Below are positions 10,366 through 21,962 of a stretch of 55,731 nucleotides of DNA, one piece after another. The position numbers were made by a program, and so were the translations under genes. This DNA comes from Chara braunii. Taxonomy: Eukaryota > Streptophyta > Charophyceae > Charales > Characeae. Where the stretch lies: contig BFEA01000276.1 of assembly GCA_003427395.1 (NCBI GenBank), positions 498,651 through 554,381 on the forward strand, in the 5' to 3' direction. The first letter of the stretch is position 1, and each line of letters starts with the position of its first letter. Below the pieces are notes generated by a model. It saw only the letters and a list, made by a program, of their open reading frames with translations. It had not been told where the DNA came from and did no database searches.

Positions 10366-11287
10366 AGCTTGCGTTCTTGTAGACTCTGATCAGTCAGGCT
10401 TAGCAATCTTGTATTTGCTCGTTGCACCGGATAATGGATACGCTGTTGTGCCATCTCCAGGATCACCGGATCATCCTCGTCGCTGCTATCCGTGTCCTTT
10501 GACGGTTGCCCATCGTCTGCGGAATTATCCCAGGTGATCACGCGGAGGGTTCCCGCCATCATGGGAGAAACTCGTGGAGTCACGTTAGTGGTGGTACGAA
10601 GGGTCAATTTCATTGGTACAACATAAGGTTTTCCTCCTGTATTTCGGAGCACAATCGATCGTCTCTCGAAATCCAGATTGGCTCGCAGGGTCACAAGAGC
10701 AGGAAGGCAGAAAAGGACGTCGTAAGTGATTACATCTAAGACTACAACATCTCCCAAAGCATGTACCTTCCCTAATCGAAAAGCACAACATTGGTTATCC
10801 ATCTCACCGTTTTAATCTTTTCTTCATCTGCCGAAACGAGCTGGTCTTTTTTCGTAAGCATGATTAGATCGTTCTTTCTTCTTGCCTTTTCAACTACCCG
10901 TAAAGAGATAGCCAAAACAACGGCTCCCGAATTGATAATGGCATTGTACGGGATTCCCCATATCTCGATATCACACTCGGCGGATTTCCAGGGGATTGGT
11001 TTGATTCGTAGGAAGTGATTGTCCTTTTGGATCAATCCCAACCGTATTGGGTCCGAAGCTCCGGTAGCTTTTTCATCTTGTGCTGGACTTTTTGCTTTCG
11101 TGTTCAATGTTCGGGTGAGGGCGAATCGTTTCCGAGTCGCCTTGCAATGTTGCAGCATCCGTTCGTTGGCTTGTTCCGATATCGAAAGTAGATGTCCAAT
11201 TGGAAGAGGAATCCGATGATCTAAGGCTCGAACGATGTTCAAAACATCGATTTTCCCAGTGACGAAGGTGGGTCCTCCCGACTCCAT
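10362..11287 (-). pseudogene. Retropepsin-like protease, active-site Asp lost
   Basis: The ORF 11287-10772 contains the expected flap-up sequence before an NSGA tetrad (residues 119-122), where retropepsins have D-S/T-G-A. The codon at 10933-10931 reads AAT instead of GAT/GAC. The C-terminal half follows in a shifted frame (10802-10362), with TYDVLFCLPALV and a DFERRSIVL segment typical of Ty3 proteases. The enzyme is thus doubly inactivated: catalytic Asp to Asn, plus a frame break around 10800. An Asp/Glu-rich linker follows. Confidence 0.75.
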
Positions 11288-11387
11288 TTCTCCTGGAGAA
11301 GGTCGTCATTCCGCCACTTCTCTTTGTTCCGGCATGGGTCTAATCGTTCCGATCATCCCAAGCCCTAGGTAGCCAAGCACCCCCTCC

Positions 11388-11879
11388 TGCAGGAATCCCT
11401 GGCAATCTGAACGCCTGTTACATGTGTCACCAACCAGGGCATATAGTCCGAGATTGCCCTCATCGACCCCCGCAACAACGAGTCGGAGCCGCACCAGTAG
11501 CAGCGGCCCCGATCAAATCTCTGCCTACCTGCTCGCCTCGTTCCGTTTTCACAAACATCCTATAGAATCGGTTTCGATACTCGGTGACATATTCGAGGCC
11601 GATCTTTATCTATTCGACCCTACACATCATCTCGTTGGAGCATGGCTAGCCACGCTCCGGGCTCAGCAGTATGATGACAACGAGGCACAGGTGAATATCC
11701 ACGCACGCTTGGGAGGAGACGCCCATCACTGGTTTAGCACCTATGTATGGGTCGATCTCCCAACGTTCAAGCGAGATTTCTTGAATCGATTCGATTACAT
11801 CCACCCGGAACAGGCTCTTTTTATAATAAAAGATCGAGTTCAAAAATCCCTCGAATCTGTCACCGAGTATCCAAACTGA
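11388..11879 (+). pseudogene. Inverted copy of gag, with intact zinc knuckle
   Basis: Lies on the plus strand inside the minus-strand element. A CCHC knuckle CYMCHQPGHIVRDC is encoded at about 11413-11455. The ORF then runs into a gag core: DLYLFDPTHHLVGAWLATL, FSTYVWVDLPTFKRDFLNRF, LFIIKDRVQ. The same gag core is found on the minus strand at 13260-12888. The segment is in the wrong orientation to be expressed with pol, so it must come from a rearrangement or a nested insertion. Confidence 0.75.
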
Positions 11880-12064
11880 TTCTATAGGATGTTTGTGAAA
11901 ACGGAACGAGGCGAGCAGGTAGGCAGAGATTTGATCGGGGCCGCTGCTACCAGTGCGGCTCCGACTCGTTGCTGCGGGGGTCGATGAGGGCAATGTTGGG
12001 CTATATGCCCTGGTTGGTGACGCGTGTAACAGACGTTCAGATTGCCAAGGATTCCTGTAGGAGG
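11388..12064. repeat. Inverted repeat in the gag region
   Basis: The plus-strand segment 11388-11560 (knuckle to QISAYLLASFRFH region) recurs as its reverse complement at about 11890-12064. Roughly 330 bp of gag sequence lies between. On the minus-strand copy the knuckle reads CYTRHQPGHIAQHC, with the second zinc cysteine replaced by Arg. Confidence 0.8.
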
Positions 12065-12103
12065 GGGTGTCGGGGCCAATCCGTGTTGAATCGGGGCGGC
12101 ACA

Positions 12104-12736
12104 CACCACTATTGCTCGCATCGACCTCATCATAGCCTCTATTCGAGCGTTGTGTTCCCGCTGTCCTTTTTTGCTTTCCTGAATCAGAGTAACCAATGTC
12201 TTGGTCAGTTTTAATAGGGCGGAAGACTAATTCGGTCGTGTGGGGGTTTTGATCGGTGGTGGGGGTGCTGTCATCACGGGCACGGGCACGCTCGTAATCA
12301 CACTCGGGACCGGTCGTTTGGGACTAATCTGTTCCAGATAAGTGACAGGGCCCGACATAAACCCCATGTTTTCAAATTTGTTCCGCAGTGCAGCCAACTC
12401 AGCTTTAGCTCCGTTGGCGATCGGCACGCACCGCTATTGGTCGCATCGACCTCATCATAGCCTCTATTCAAGCATTGTGTGCCCGCTGTTCCTTTTTGTT
12501 TTCCTGAATAAGAGTAACCAATGTCTGGTCAGTTCTAATAGGGCGGAAGACTCATTCGGTCGTGAGGGGGTTTCGATCGGTGGTGGGGGTGTTGTCATCA
12601 CGGGCACAGGCACGCTCGTAATCACACTCGGGACCGGTCGTTTGGGACTCATCTGTTATAGATAAGTGACAGGGGCCGACACAAACACCATGTTTTCAAA
12701 TTTGTTTTGCAGTGCAGCCAACTCAGCTTTAGCTCT
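12104..12736 (-). repeat. 325-bp tandem duplication in the gag C-terminal region
   Basis: Two copies, 12104-12428 and 12429-12736, offset by 325 bp. Both carry the Pro-rich segment with PVPVMT and, in coding sense, the coiled-coil-like KAELAAL..KFENM. The copies differ by scattered substitutions. Confidence 0.8.
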
Positions 12737-12833
12737 TGCTAGCTCGGACGAGTCTCCTTCCCTAGGATAGTCTTCCCCTTCTAGGAAACGCAGCGAACTT
12801 TCGTTCCATTTCCTCTGCGGCTGCCATGATCTG

Positions 12834-13395
12834 TTGCAGCGTGTGGTTGATGGGGGAGAACTGTTTTCGCAGTTTCTCCCTCATCGTTCAGCTGCGAAGT
12901 CCATCGATGAACAAATCTCTGCCTACCTGCTCGCCTCGTTCCGTTTTCACAAACATCCTATAGAATCGGTTTCGATACTCGGTGACAGATTCGAGGGGTT
13001 TTTGAACTCGATCTTTGATAATAAAAAGAGCCTGTTCCGGGTGAATGTAATCGAATCGATTCAAGAAATCTCGCTCGAACGTTGGGAGATCGACCCATAC
13101 ATAGGTGCTAAACAAGTGATGGACGTCTCCTCCCAAGCGTGCGGGGATTGTTGCCATCATACTGTTGAGCCCAGAGCGTGGCTAGCCATGCTCCAGCGAG
13201 ATGATGTGCAGGGTCGAATAGATAAAGATCGGGTGGCATCATGGGAACCCGTGCTCGTGGGTTCTGTTGGGGGTTTTGTTGATTAGCGTTCATGTTGACC
13301 GTCCTTCGCGCCGCAGACCGGTTTCTAGTGACGACGGGATCGCGTCGATGCACGTTCCTCGGTCGAGGTCGTCCCCTGTTAGCCAGATCGCCCAA
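12834..13395 (-). pseudogene. gag of the Ty3/gypsy element
   Basis: The first ORF after the primer site (13395-13108) starts MGDLANRGRPRPRN, passes a basic Gln/Asn-rich stretch, and reaches the gag core at PDLYLFDPAHHLAGAWLATLW. A frame break follows near 13130. The core resumes in 13160-12888 with STYVWVDLPTFERDFLNRF and RNRFYRMFVKTERG. This is a Retrotrans_gag-type capsid. Downstream in the same strand come a coiled-coil segment and a Pro-rich tail, then the zinc-knuckle region. The inverted copy at 11388-11879 is its closest relative in the window. Confidence 0.8.
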
Positions 13396-13425
13396 CTACG
13401 AATCCTAGAACCTTGCCACGTGTCC

Positions 13426-13438
13426 GGCTCCGATACCA
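13426..13438 (-). other. Primer-binding site, initiator-Met tRNA type
   Basis: TGGTATCGGAGCC directly follows the 5' LTR in element orientation. It matches the TGGTATCAGAGCC class complementary to the 3' end of plant initiator-Met tRNA at 12 of 13 positions. It also fixes the element's orientation and the inner LTR end. Confidence 0.9.
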
Positions 13439-15922
13439 ACCTCACGCCCGGCGCGACTTCCTGATCGGAGTGGGATGTAGGCCTGGAAGTGCGAAAAGGG
13501 GTGTGCCAAGGATTTTTGGGAAAAGTGGGGGTGAAGTCCCAGGTTAGAACTGAGATCTCCTGTAGCAAGGTTTCAGGGGCATAGATGTAATAGAGCTAAA
13601 GGGGCGAGTTACCTCCGGTCTGATGGCGGTCGAGGTCGTGCAGCATAAGGCAGATGGCATGCGAGGTGTGTTCAAGGCCGCTTGATCCATTTGTTTTGGT
13701 GGCGGTGATTCGGGGAGAGGCCTGCCCAGGACGGTTGTGATTCCGATGAGTCGGGCCTTCGGGTGCAGATACGTGGCGTCTGTCGTGTCCCGATTTGGTT
13801 AGGCCCCCTAGTTTCAGGGGCCCATCAGTTGCCGCGTCGCCGACAATTTCTGCAAGGCGTGCGGGGCCAATACGGGGCAATGGAATTCCACGGTACCACC
13901 GTGAGTTGGTGATACGGGAGGAGGAGACGGAAGGGAGGGAAATTGGTAGTGATAACGACGAAGCCGGGGGATATGAAGTATTGCATGTTATCCGTATTGG
14001 GAAAATCGGGGCACCTCGGATCCCTGGTTATGGCACAGTGGAATTCCCTGGGGCACAATTGATTCTCGGTTAGGCAGGGGAATTCCGGGTGTCTTGCCTG
14101 ATACATTCTCTCACTCACGGGTCGAAATACTCCGAGTCCTAGGAGCTCGGCATCGTTTCATTGCGGGGTGGTGGAATTCTTCCACACTCATCTAACCGGC
14201 AAGGGGATTTTCCCGATGTGGTATCGGAAATTCCTGTCCGTTTAGGTGGGGGCGGGGGGGGAGGGAGGAAAATTCCTACCTACCCGATACCGGATATGTC
14301 AAGTTCGTCAATAGTCGCGAATCAGCGCACGTGGATACGTGCAGGCTGCGCAGATCAGATCACACTTACACGCATCCCAGCGAGGTATTCGCTTGTTTCT
14401 GGGAGAATGAAAGCCTAATTCCTCATGCAAAATCGCCATGCGCCATAAACAACTACCCAATCATCTAATCACTTTGTGATCCTGCAAGCAACCGTCCCTG
14501 AGCATGCAAGGTGTTATTACACATCAGACATCGCAGCAACAACAACGGATCAAAGGGATAAGCAGTAAGGGAAACAGTAATGATGACTACGCAAGAGTCT
14601 CTACTATGCTTATGAGTGTATCAAAATGGCAAGCAAGGCAAAAAACAAACAAAAGAAAAGCAGCAGACATAACATTCATTCATCCATTCATTTGACAAAA
14701 CACACAATAAACGAGATCAAGACCAATCGCAAAACGAGTGTGGGCTGAAACCGAGGTAAGGATTCTGAAAACAAAGGAAAATGGGCGAGCCGCCCTGATC
14801 CGAGATCAAAATTTATACACAACAGCAAAGAGGGAGATAAGACAAAGAAAATTGCAAGTCCACGTCCATCAACCTCAACTCTCTCTCCCTCTCTCTCTCT
14901 CTCCGATGCGGAAAGTCCGTCGTCACGCACCAACCCACGAAGTCGTCACCCCGCTTCAAGTTAGTCCTCCTGCACCCGTCAGGTTCACCCGCGTACAGTC
15001 CGTCGTAGCCCCACGCGTCAACCCCGCGCATTCGGCACCAGCTCGTCGGGTCGCCCGACTTCCACTTCAACTCACCTCTTACTTCGCCCGTGAGCCGACC
15101 CTCACTGATCGTGCTACCCTGAGCTTCCAACAGCTGGTTAAGAGAGCTATCTAATCACGCAGCCAAAATTTATAGCTTGCATGCATGCGCGAAGAACACG
15201 GAATTGCAAGGACTTAGAAAGGGGATTAGGAGAGGGAGCGCCTACGTTCTGCATGACCAGACTGCGGCGTGGGGGACGTAGCCACTCTCCACGCAGCGAT
15301 CCGATCATGCAGGTCGCGGACTAACTAGGCACAGCAAAAGGGAAAGGGAGAGCGGGAAAGACGAAGCTCAAGAAGAAAGATACAGTTACAATGACGCCCG
15401 CCCAAAAATTACAGTTACTTGCAAGATTAAGGGCGTCGACTAATCATAGCTCCGATGCAACCACAAAAAGAAGCGCGCGCGGCCAAAGAAATCCCGAATT
15501 CCTAAATTCCAAAATTCCAAAATTCCTATCTAATGCAAAAAATGTAGAAAGCACAAATTCCGGAAAGAAAGTCTGAAGTTCTGAGGGCCATCAAGGGCTC
15601 GACAAGATTCGAAGAAGAAATAAAAAAAGAACGAAGCAAAATTCCCGCGCGACCTCCACGCCTAAAACTCGACAACAGAATCAAGAAAGAAGCGACGTCA
15701 AACATTATTATTCGCACCTTTGTCGGCGCGACAGTCAATCGGCCATCTCGGGACTTGCCCGGCCCTGAACCCAGCCATCCGAAAAGAAAAGACGAAAAAG
15801 CGAGGACACAGATGCAACTTCCCTTCGATCCCGATGTCTCGTAATTGGCCCAACCTTCCCATCTTAGGACCCCTCATTGTCATCGCGCAGAAGATCGCGC
15901 GGAACAGAAATTGGTTCGTCAT
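13439..15922 (-). repeat. 5' LTR of the Ty3/gypsy element
   Basis: The partner of 1678-4160. Both ends have drifted relative to it: the outer end reads CGTCAT where the other has CGTCACA, and near the inner end about 16 bp found in the 3' LTR are missing. A TATA box lies at 15167-15174. Confidence 0.92.
15167..15174 (-). promoter_or_regulatory. TATA box of the 5' LTR
   Basis: TATAAATT in element orientation, equivalent to 3394-3401. It would drive the genomic transcript toward gag. Confidence 0.6.
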
Positions 15923-15927
15923 AGGTG

Positions 15928-16904
15928 CATCTCCGCTCCAATGACTTGGAGCCAGCTGTAGAAAATGGGCAAAGAATCTCCCCATCAGTAGAAAATTGGG
16001 CAAAGAAGCTGCCCTCCAATAAATTGCCTCCCCTCCAATAGATTGCCTCCCCTCCAATAGACTGGCAGTTCCAGCACGTGCATCTTCCTCCCAATATATC
16101 ACCTCCCCTAATCAATCGTCCCGTTTGCTAATGCTTCAGAGGTGGTCTAGCTGATGAGCTTCCCTTGACACAGAAACAATTGATTACTGATGCCCCTTTT
16201 GTTTTTCTTGTTTTTCCTTTTTCCGTGAATCCTCTGGGGGGTTGTCACTTACTGAGGTGACAAGAGCATCCTCAGTAAGTGGTCCTTTTTTTTTTTTTTT
16301 TTAATAAACGGGCCCAGTTCCCAAGGCTGATATTACCAATAAGAAGATTGAGGCCGGGGTCCTCACAGTCTACCCGGAGTGACCGAACCGAACATGCTGA
16401 GAACCTGGCTCAGCGTCCCTCATATGATGATAATGATGATGATGATGATGAACTTCTGTTGATTCTATGTAAACTGTAAGATAATGATACTAATGATGAT
16501 GATGATGATGATGATGATGATTAGTATGTAAAGAATTTAGAAAAAAAGGACTATGCTATGTCAGCAAATCTGGCCTACTAATCCTAGAACAACTCCTAGC
16601 CCTCCCTGTACCAGGACATTACATCTCAGAGACAATGTCATCCTAACCAACGTCAATCATAGCTGACCTGTTCTCGCCACCTAGACTATCCCTGGTCCCA
16701 TAGGTTGTCAAGGCAGCCCCCCCGGCTCGCCACTGGATTGCTTCCTCCCTCAGCAAATCCCCAGATTTCTCTACAAGGCCTCACACTCCTACCATTTGCA
16801 GGGTACAGGGCAACGCCCCAGCTCCGGCCAGCATCATTCTGGCATCGGCAAACCAGGGGCACAGAACAGAGCCACTCTGCAGATATCCGTCAATTTTTTT
16901 TATT
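15928..16904. other. No gene; short tandem repeats and a hairpin
   Basis: At 15957-16010 a GTAGAAAA-TGGGCAAAGAA motif is repeated. At 16010-16065 a CCCTCCAATA-ATTGCCTC unit occurs three times. A 12-bp perfect hairpin lies at 16246-16281, followed by a T run, and (GAT)n tracts lie at 16419-16530. No coding sequence recognised. Confidence 0.6.
16246..16281 (+). repeat. 12-bp perfect hairpin with AAGAGCA loop
   Basis: CACTTACTGAGG pairs with CCTCAGTAAGTG around the loop TGACAAGAGCAT. A T run follows at 16287. The loop heptamer recurs in the SINE-like repeats at 16922, 37988 and 40636, whose stems differ. Confidence 0.7.
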
Positions 16905-19330
16905 TTTTATTTTTAAACACCCCCACTAGTGTTAGTGCTGCTGGTAAGAGCAGATACCACTAACACCTGGGGAGAGGCTCCATCTATTAGTGGGGAGCGT
17001 CACCTGCTGGAAAATGGGTCCAGTGTCCCTTGAAAGAAAACATCTTGAGAAGGTGAAAAACAGTGTGAGGTCTGCCAGCATTGATTACCCTGCACAACAG
17101 GGGATTGACTGAGCAGACCCTATGAAAATAGTGGCTATGGAGTCTGCCAGCATTGATTGCCCTGAAACCCAGGGGATTGACTGAGCAGATCATGTGTAGT
17201 ATCCAGTAAAGTAGCCTTGTGTGAGCATGCAGGGCAGCCACTCCCTTTTTGTATCTCTTCACCCTTATAAAACGGCGTCAGATAGACCGCTAAGGACTGA
17301 TACTAGGGACTGGTACTAATCAGGGGAGCCACACACTCCCAAACAATGCTCACTTGCATACAGAACCCTCATGCTCAGTTGCTTCTAGGATATTCAAAAG
17401 GTCAGCAATGCGGCTACTTCCTGTTCCTTAGGGGTCGGCCGTTCAGTCTGCTCCATACCATTGCATATCCACCATCGCCAGCTGGTGGGGCGGGAAGGGG
17501 TCGGTTGTCTTCCTGGGCGGGCTTGCCCTCCCATCTGACAGATGTGATCCAGCCCCCGTCCTCACTGCCCAACCAGTCTCCAGAAAATTGTTTAATTGCT
17601 TGTGTTACATCCTTTGCTGAATGATATAAGTCGAGTTGGGTTTTAATTTTTTGCCAGTGTATCACGCGTTCTTGTTGAATGTATTGCCTTATCATGTTTG
17701 TTGCCTCTTCCCCAGTTATACGGACCTCCTCCAGAGCATATATACAACGTTTCCTCCAAAGGGTCCATATGACCGCTCTCCTTCCAAGTTTGAACATATT
17801 GTTTTCAAAGGTATTGTCAGTGGGGGAGGACCATGCCTCGCATAATAAGGCCCTCCAATCCCATGGCCAGTGAGGTCGAGTGCCCAACTGAGTCCAGATC
17901 CTATCCCACCATCGCCACGTAAGAACTGCCCATGGGCACTGCATGAATATGTGCTTTATGGTTTCATGGATTCTGCGGGGGGGAAAGGCGGTATGGCATG
18001 ACTTGCACCACGGTAATGCCCGCCTCTTCTGCTCCAGGTATGTACGATCTATCAGCCAGTCATTGGTGGGCAGGCAACGGTGTTTTATCTGTCATTGAAG
18101 GGAGCCCATCTTCGCAGGCCTAGACCTTGTGGCGGTGAACCAACGGATTGGGCGGAGTGTCTCAGTCCCTACATTCAAGTGTGACCTCCGTCGGGCCTTT
18201 TTCTATATCTTTTATGTTCACCTTTGGTCGAAGCAGACGATACGTGGCCTTCACTGATAGAGTATGCAGTTTTAGGTTCGTCCCTGGCCTGGGTTTTTGC
18301 ATGGGTATCCACTGCCATTCATCAGGGTCAAAGGGAAACTTCATTACGGGGGTGTTTGGGTGATATGCAATCCAAACATCATTATCCCGTAGTACGCGTA
18401 TCCTGTGCAGGTCAGCTGTTCTCCACCATCTGATCACATCTGGGCGGTACCGGGTGAGTTTATTTTCCTTGTCTAAGTGGAAGAGGTTTACCGATGTTTT
18501 GTCTGCTCTTACCTCCACCACATTGCCTACACTTTCCGGATCCCCCGGGGCAGCTACCCAGTCCCCTTCTATTAGTCTTGGCCCTTTGCGCAAGATGCGC
18601 ACCGAGTCAAGGGGGACTGCAGAGGTCAACAGATCAATGTTCTGCTCAATCTTGTGGCGATGCTCAGTTGCCCCGTTTTCCAGTCCCCCCTTTCTATGTC
18701 CCATATATCCTTTTTGACCCAACTATTCCACGGGGTGTCTGAGCTATGGTACACTCTGTTGTACCGGTTGGTTATCCTCCTGTTCCCAAAAAGAGGTTGG
18801 CGCATCACCTCCTCCCACCTGGTTGGTGGAGGTTGATCAGGCAACGGGAGGGCCTTGATGACTCGGGTCCACAAGTCGTCTCGGACCAGGTCCGAACGGG
18901 CGGTGCCTCGGGGTGAGTCTCGCTCTATACGGGGGCACCGCGGCAGAGTCCAAAAGCGATCTTCCAGCCAGGTCAGTGGGCTAACTCCTTGCGGTACCTA
19001 TGGGGCAAGTCTAGCTATTTGTTCCAGCACCAGGGCATGCTATGGGAGGTGCTCCGTGAGAAGCAGTCTCCTAACCCATTGGACGGTTAGTGTTGTGATC
19101 TGGATATCCGGGTCTAGGATCCCCAAGCCCCCTTTGTCCTTGGGTTGGATCACCGATGACCAGGCAACTCTGCTAATAACATTCGAGAGCTCACCATTAC
19201 CCCTCCACAGTAGGGCCGCTAATTGCCTTTTTAGCGATCGGACGGCCTCCTTGCTGAGATATCCGTCTAGATTCCACCATCTCTGAAATTCTATATCCAA
19301 ACGAGGAAGAAGGTCAGATGCCGCCAAGAA
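16905..19330 (-). mobile_element. 5'-truncated L1-like LINE
   Basis: Three minus-strand ORF blocks belong to a LINE ORF2 C-terminal region. 19327-19040 has the post-RT segment RQLAALLWRG..VISRVAWSSVIQPKDKGGLGI; 18722-18162 continues it; 17944-17414 has a zf-RVT-like CPWAVLTWRWWDRIW and GRRAVIWTLWRKRCIY. Frame breaks separate the blocks. The palm with the FADD box is absent, so the copy is 5'-truncated at about 19330. Sequence between 17414 and the T run at 16892-16915 is its probable 3' UTR and A tail. The protein closely resembles the LINE at 26780-30640, so both are one clade. Confidence 0.8.
16922..17035 (+). mobile_element. AAGAGCA-loop SINE-like repeat, copy A
   Basis: Begins with a hairpin (GTGTTAGTG at 16929-16937 with CACTAACAC at 16958-16966; CTGCT/AGCAG inside). 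Then come GGCTCCATCTATTAGTGGGGAGC and CACCTGCTGGAAAATGGGTCCAG. The same body is found at 37988 and 40636. GGTAAGAGCA resembles a tRNA D arm and GGTTCCATC (copy C) a weak B box, so a tRNA origin is possible. Here it overlaps the LINE 3' UTR. Confidence 0.6.
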
Positions 19331-20000
19331 TTACAACACACCAGAAAGCTTGATATAACATGATTGAAGACTGTGGAATTCTGAAGCACCTGATACTACG
19401 TAGTATGCACGCTTATCTTGGATCTTTAAAGACAGTCGTTTGTCTCCCAGACGCGTATATAGCACTAGAAGATTACCTTGGAAATCAATTGAAGAAATCC
19501 CCCCTCCCCCTCCCTTCACCTTCCCCCCTGTCCCGGCGCTGCCTCCACCAAAGAGAATCTTCGTGCTTACATAGATTCTCCATTGGCCCCAACTTGGGAC
19601 AGACCCCCTCCCCCTCCTGTTCCTACAAAGGCATCCAATTCCCACCTAAAGTATGCCTCTGGCAACCTCTACCCTAATCTGCCCCTGTTGGGATATGATG
19701 CTACAATGTACTTCTACCCCAGCCCCAGAATAGGGCAATCCCCATATTCTGCCCCACTCCCTTCAGCGCATTCAGCCCCTGCAGAGTAGAGCTCTCCCCC
19801 TCAACACCCAACCTCCATCATCTGAAAGTAAATCATCAGAGCACGTTGGAGGAGAAAACAGAATTTAGGACGACATTTAGACCTCAATTTCTTGATGAAA
19901 TAAGAAGTGAGATTATATTTGCCTGATATAAGAATTCCAAGAGAACATCAAAACGCCTGTAACCATATTGAGGGAATCAAGGATTAGTTAAGAGTCTTAA
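19331..20000. other. No gene recognised
   Basis: Pyrimidine-rich on the plus strand around 19497-19640. A 104-codon minus-strand frame (19645-19331) ends at the LINE boundary but has no known motif. I see no repeat partner within the window. Confidence 0.45.
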
Positions 20001-20614
20001 ACCACCACTACCTTTCCCAGACAAACGCAAAGTCCATCTAGTAGCCTACTCCTGAAAACACAGGGCTCGGGGCAGGGTTGGAGGCCGACGAAAAAAAAAG
20101 AAAAAAAACGAAGAAAAAAGAAAACGAAGAGTCCCCACTCCAGGGATGTCGGGAAAGGCCCTCACGAGGGTGGAAGTTATACCAGTGCTTGGACGAATGT
20201 ATATGGCCACTATGTCGGAAAAGGGATTACAGGTCGGTTTTTTTTTTCTTTTTGTTTGAAATCCTTGTAGTGCCTTGCCAGCCAGGCAGGGCGTGTTTCA
20301 CGGGTGGCACGTAACTGTCTCACTGCTGTAGCATCATGTATCTGCCCTCAATCACTGGAAAAGGGATTCCTTCTTCTTTTTTTGTTGCTTCTCTGTTTTT
20401 TCCCATACTCGCCCTCACTAAGGGCACAGCCACACAAGTGCTTGGACGAATGTATCTGGCGGTTATCAAGGCATTCGGGAAGTCTCTTTTTTTTCGTTTT
20501 TTTTTTCTTTTTTTTCCCTTTCTTCTTTCTTCAATGAAACTGCCCCGGCTTGGCCAAACTCCGTGTGCAGTGAAAATCAGGGTCGGCAAAAACAGGTTGG
20601 GAGGTAGTGGTGGT
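20001..20614. mobile_element. TTAA-flanked element with internal hairpin modules
   Basis: A 614-bp element with TTAA on both sides (19997-20000 and 20615-20618). Left end ACCACCACTACC, right end its exact inverse GGTAGTGGTGGT; both share the same variant base relative to other copies. Inside, three modules follow each other: a GCCCT-type hairpin (about 20157, 20272-20292, 20411-20425), a segment such as GTGCTTGGACGAATGTAT, and a T-rich run. No coding capacity. Mobilised in trans if mobile at all. Confidence 0.75.
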
Positions 20615-20619
20615 TTAAG

Positions 20620-21960
20620 ACTTAATTAATAATTAATTAATTAATTTTTTTTCATATTATGGAAGGTAGAAATGCAGACTGGAGATTCAGAAATTCGAAA
20701 TGTAGGAATTTAGGAATTTTAGGTATTAAAAATACCAATCAGCTTAGTTGTATGAATTGAGAGTTACGATGATTCTGGAATATTAGAGAATATTATTTGG
20801 AAATTTAATTTGGATATTTAATTAGGATGTTATTTTAGAATAGATTGGATATTAGAATGATGATATGTATGATGATTGGATGTTGATTAATTAGCTAAAA
20901 AGGATACTAATTAGAAGTAAGAATTAGGAGAATAGTACAACCTATACTACTAAGTGGCCCATCCCTTTCACCCCTAAATCCCAATCTCCCACCTCCTCAC
21001 CTACTACCTTTCCCCTTCTCTCCCTCCCTTATCCCCACCTGCTTCCTGCCCTGGCCCCGCCTACCCCATTCCCTCCTCCACTTCTACCCATTGTCGCCCC
21101 ACTACACTCCTCGTCCTTGCTGGATGAGGCGGCGGAACAACCCCGAAGCTGAGCAAAGGAGAGAATAGAAAACGAGGAGAAGAGGGCAGAGGACTAATAA
21201 GGAGGAGGGGGGGAGGAAAGAATAAAGTGAAGAGGCAAACGAGTAAAGAGAAGAGTCAGAAGGGGAAGAAGGAGGAGGGAAGGACACGAAGAGGAAGATG
21301 GATGAAAAAACGACGAACATTACCCACGACCGCAAAATGCCATGATGATGATGATGAATGATGATGATGGTGACAAGACCTGCCGCTGCTGTCATCCTTG
21401 CGCAGCGGCCATGCTCACCGGTGTCATGTGCAAGATGATGATGATGATGATGATGAAATTTATGAAAATGTAGCCTCTCCTCATGCTTCTGCCGCTGACC
21501 TGCCGTTCGATGTGCTCCTGAAGAAAACTCACCATCGCCCTTACTAGCCCCACAGCATATACTCGCAGTGCCAGCCCTTAAACTAAGGATGCTCTGTTAT
21601 CACCTCCTCAGCCTGCGCCAAACATCACCAGTATTTGCTCCGCAGCGATTAACTCCTGACAATGTTTGTTCCTCATATGCTTATTTGTACCGCCAGGTCA
21701 GCCATCCTGATGGAGATGGTCGTGGTTGACGATACTCTCCCACCGCCGTTGATGCTCTTGACGAGGTCCACCATAAGCCCCCCACCCAGTCCTCTCTCCC
21801 ACCCTACTCCATGTCATTTCACCCTCCACCACATGCGTCGAGAATAAAACACAGAAACCTTCGTCAAACAAAGCAAGTGAAGGCTCCTCCCTAATCCCAC
21901 GCATCAGCCTGTGACGCCATGGATCACAGCATGGAGCATTCCTCCATCTCCCCCCCTCCC
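20620..21960. other. No gene; AT-rich then simple-sequence DNA
   Basis: 20620-20940 is AT-rich with TTAATTAA runs and repeated short GGAATTT/GGATATT words. 20945-21300 is strongly strand-asymmetric (C-rich, then GA-rich). (GAT)n tracts lie at 21340-21370 and 21434-21459. No domain seen in any frame. Confidence 0.55.
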
Positions 21961-21962
21961 TC

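Larger units (their letters stand above)
1678..15922 (-). mobile_element. Complete but degenerate Ty3/gypsy LTR retrotransposon
   Basis: A 14.2-kb element on the minus strand with two nearly collinear 2.48-kb LTRs. Direct repeats AGGTG flank it at 1673-1677 and 15923-15927, which fits a 5-bp integrase target duplication. In coding order: 5' LTR (15922-13439), primer site, gag, protease, reverse transcriptase, RNase H, PHD-like finger, integrase, post-integrase ORFs, 3' LTR (4160-1678). The order RT-RH-INT makes it Ty3/gypsy. It is defective: the protease Asp is replaced, nonsense codons lie in RT and RNase H, and gag is inverted and duplicated. No convincing polypurine tract precedes the 3' LTR. 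A Nextera adapter with a 171-bp duplication at 5146-5525 inflates the assembled length. Confidence 0.93.
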
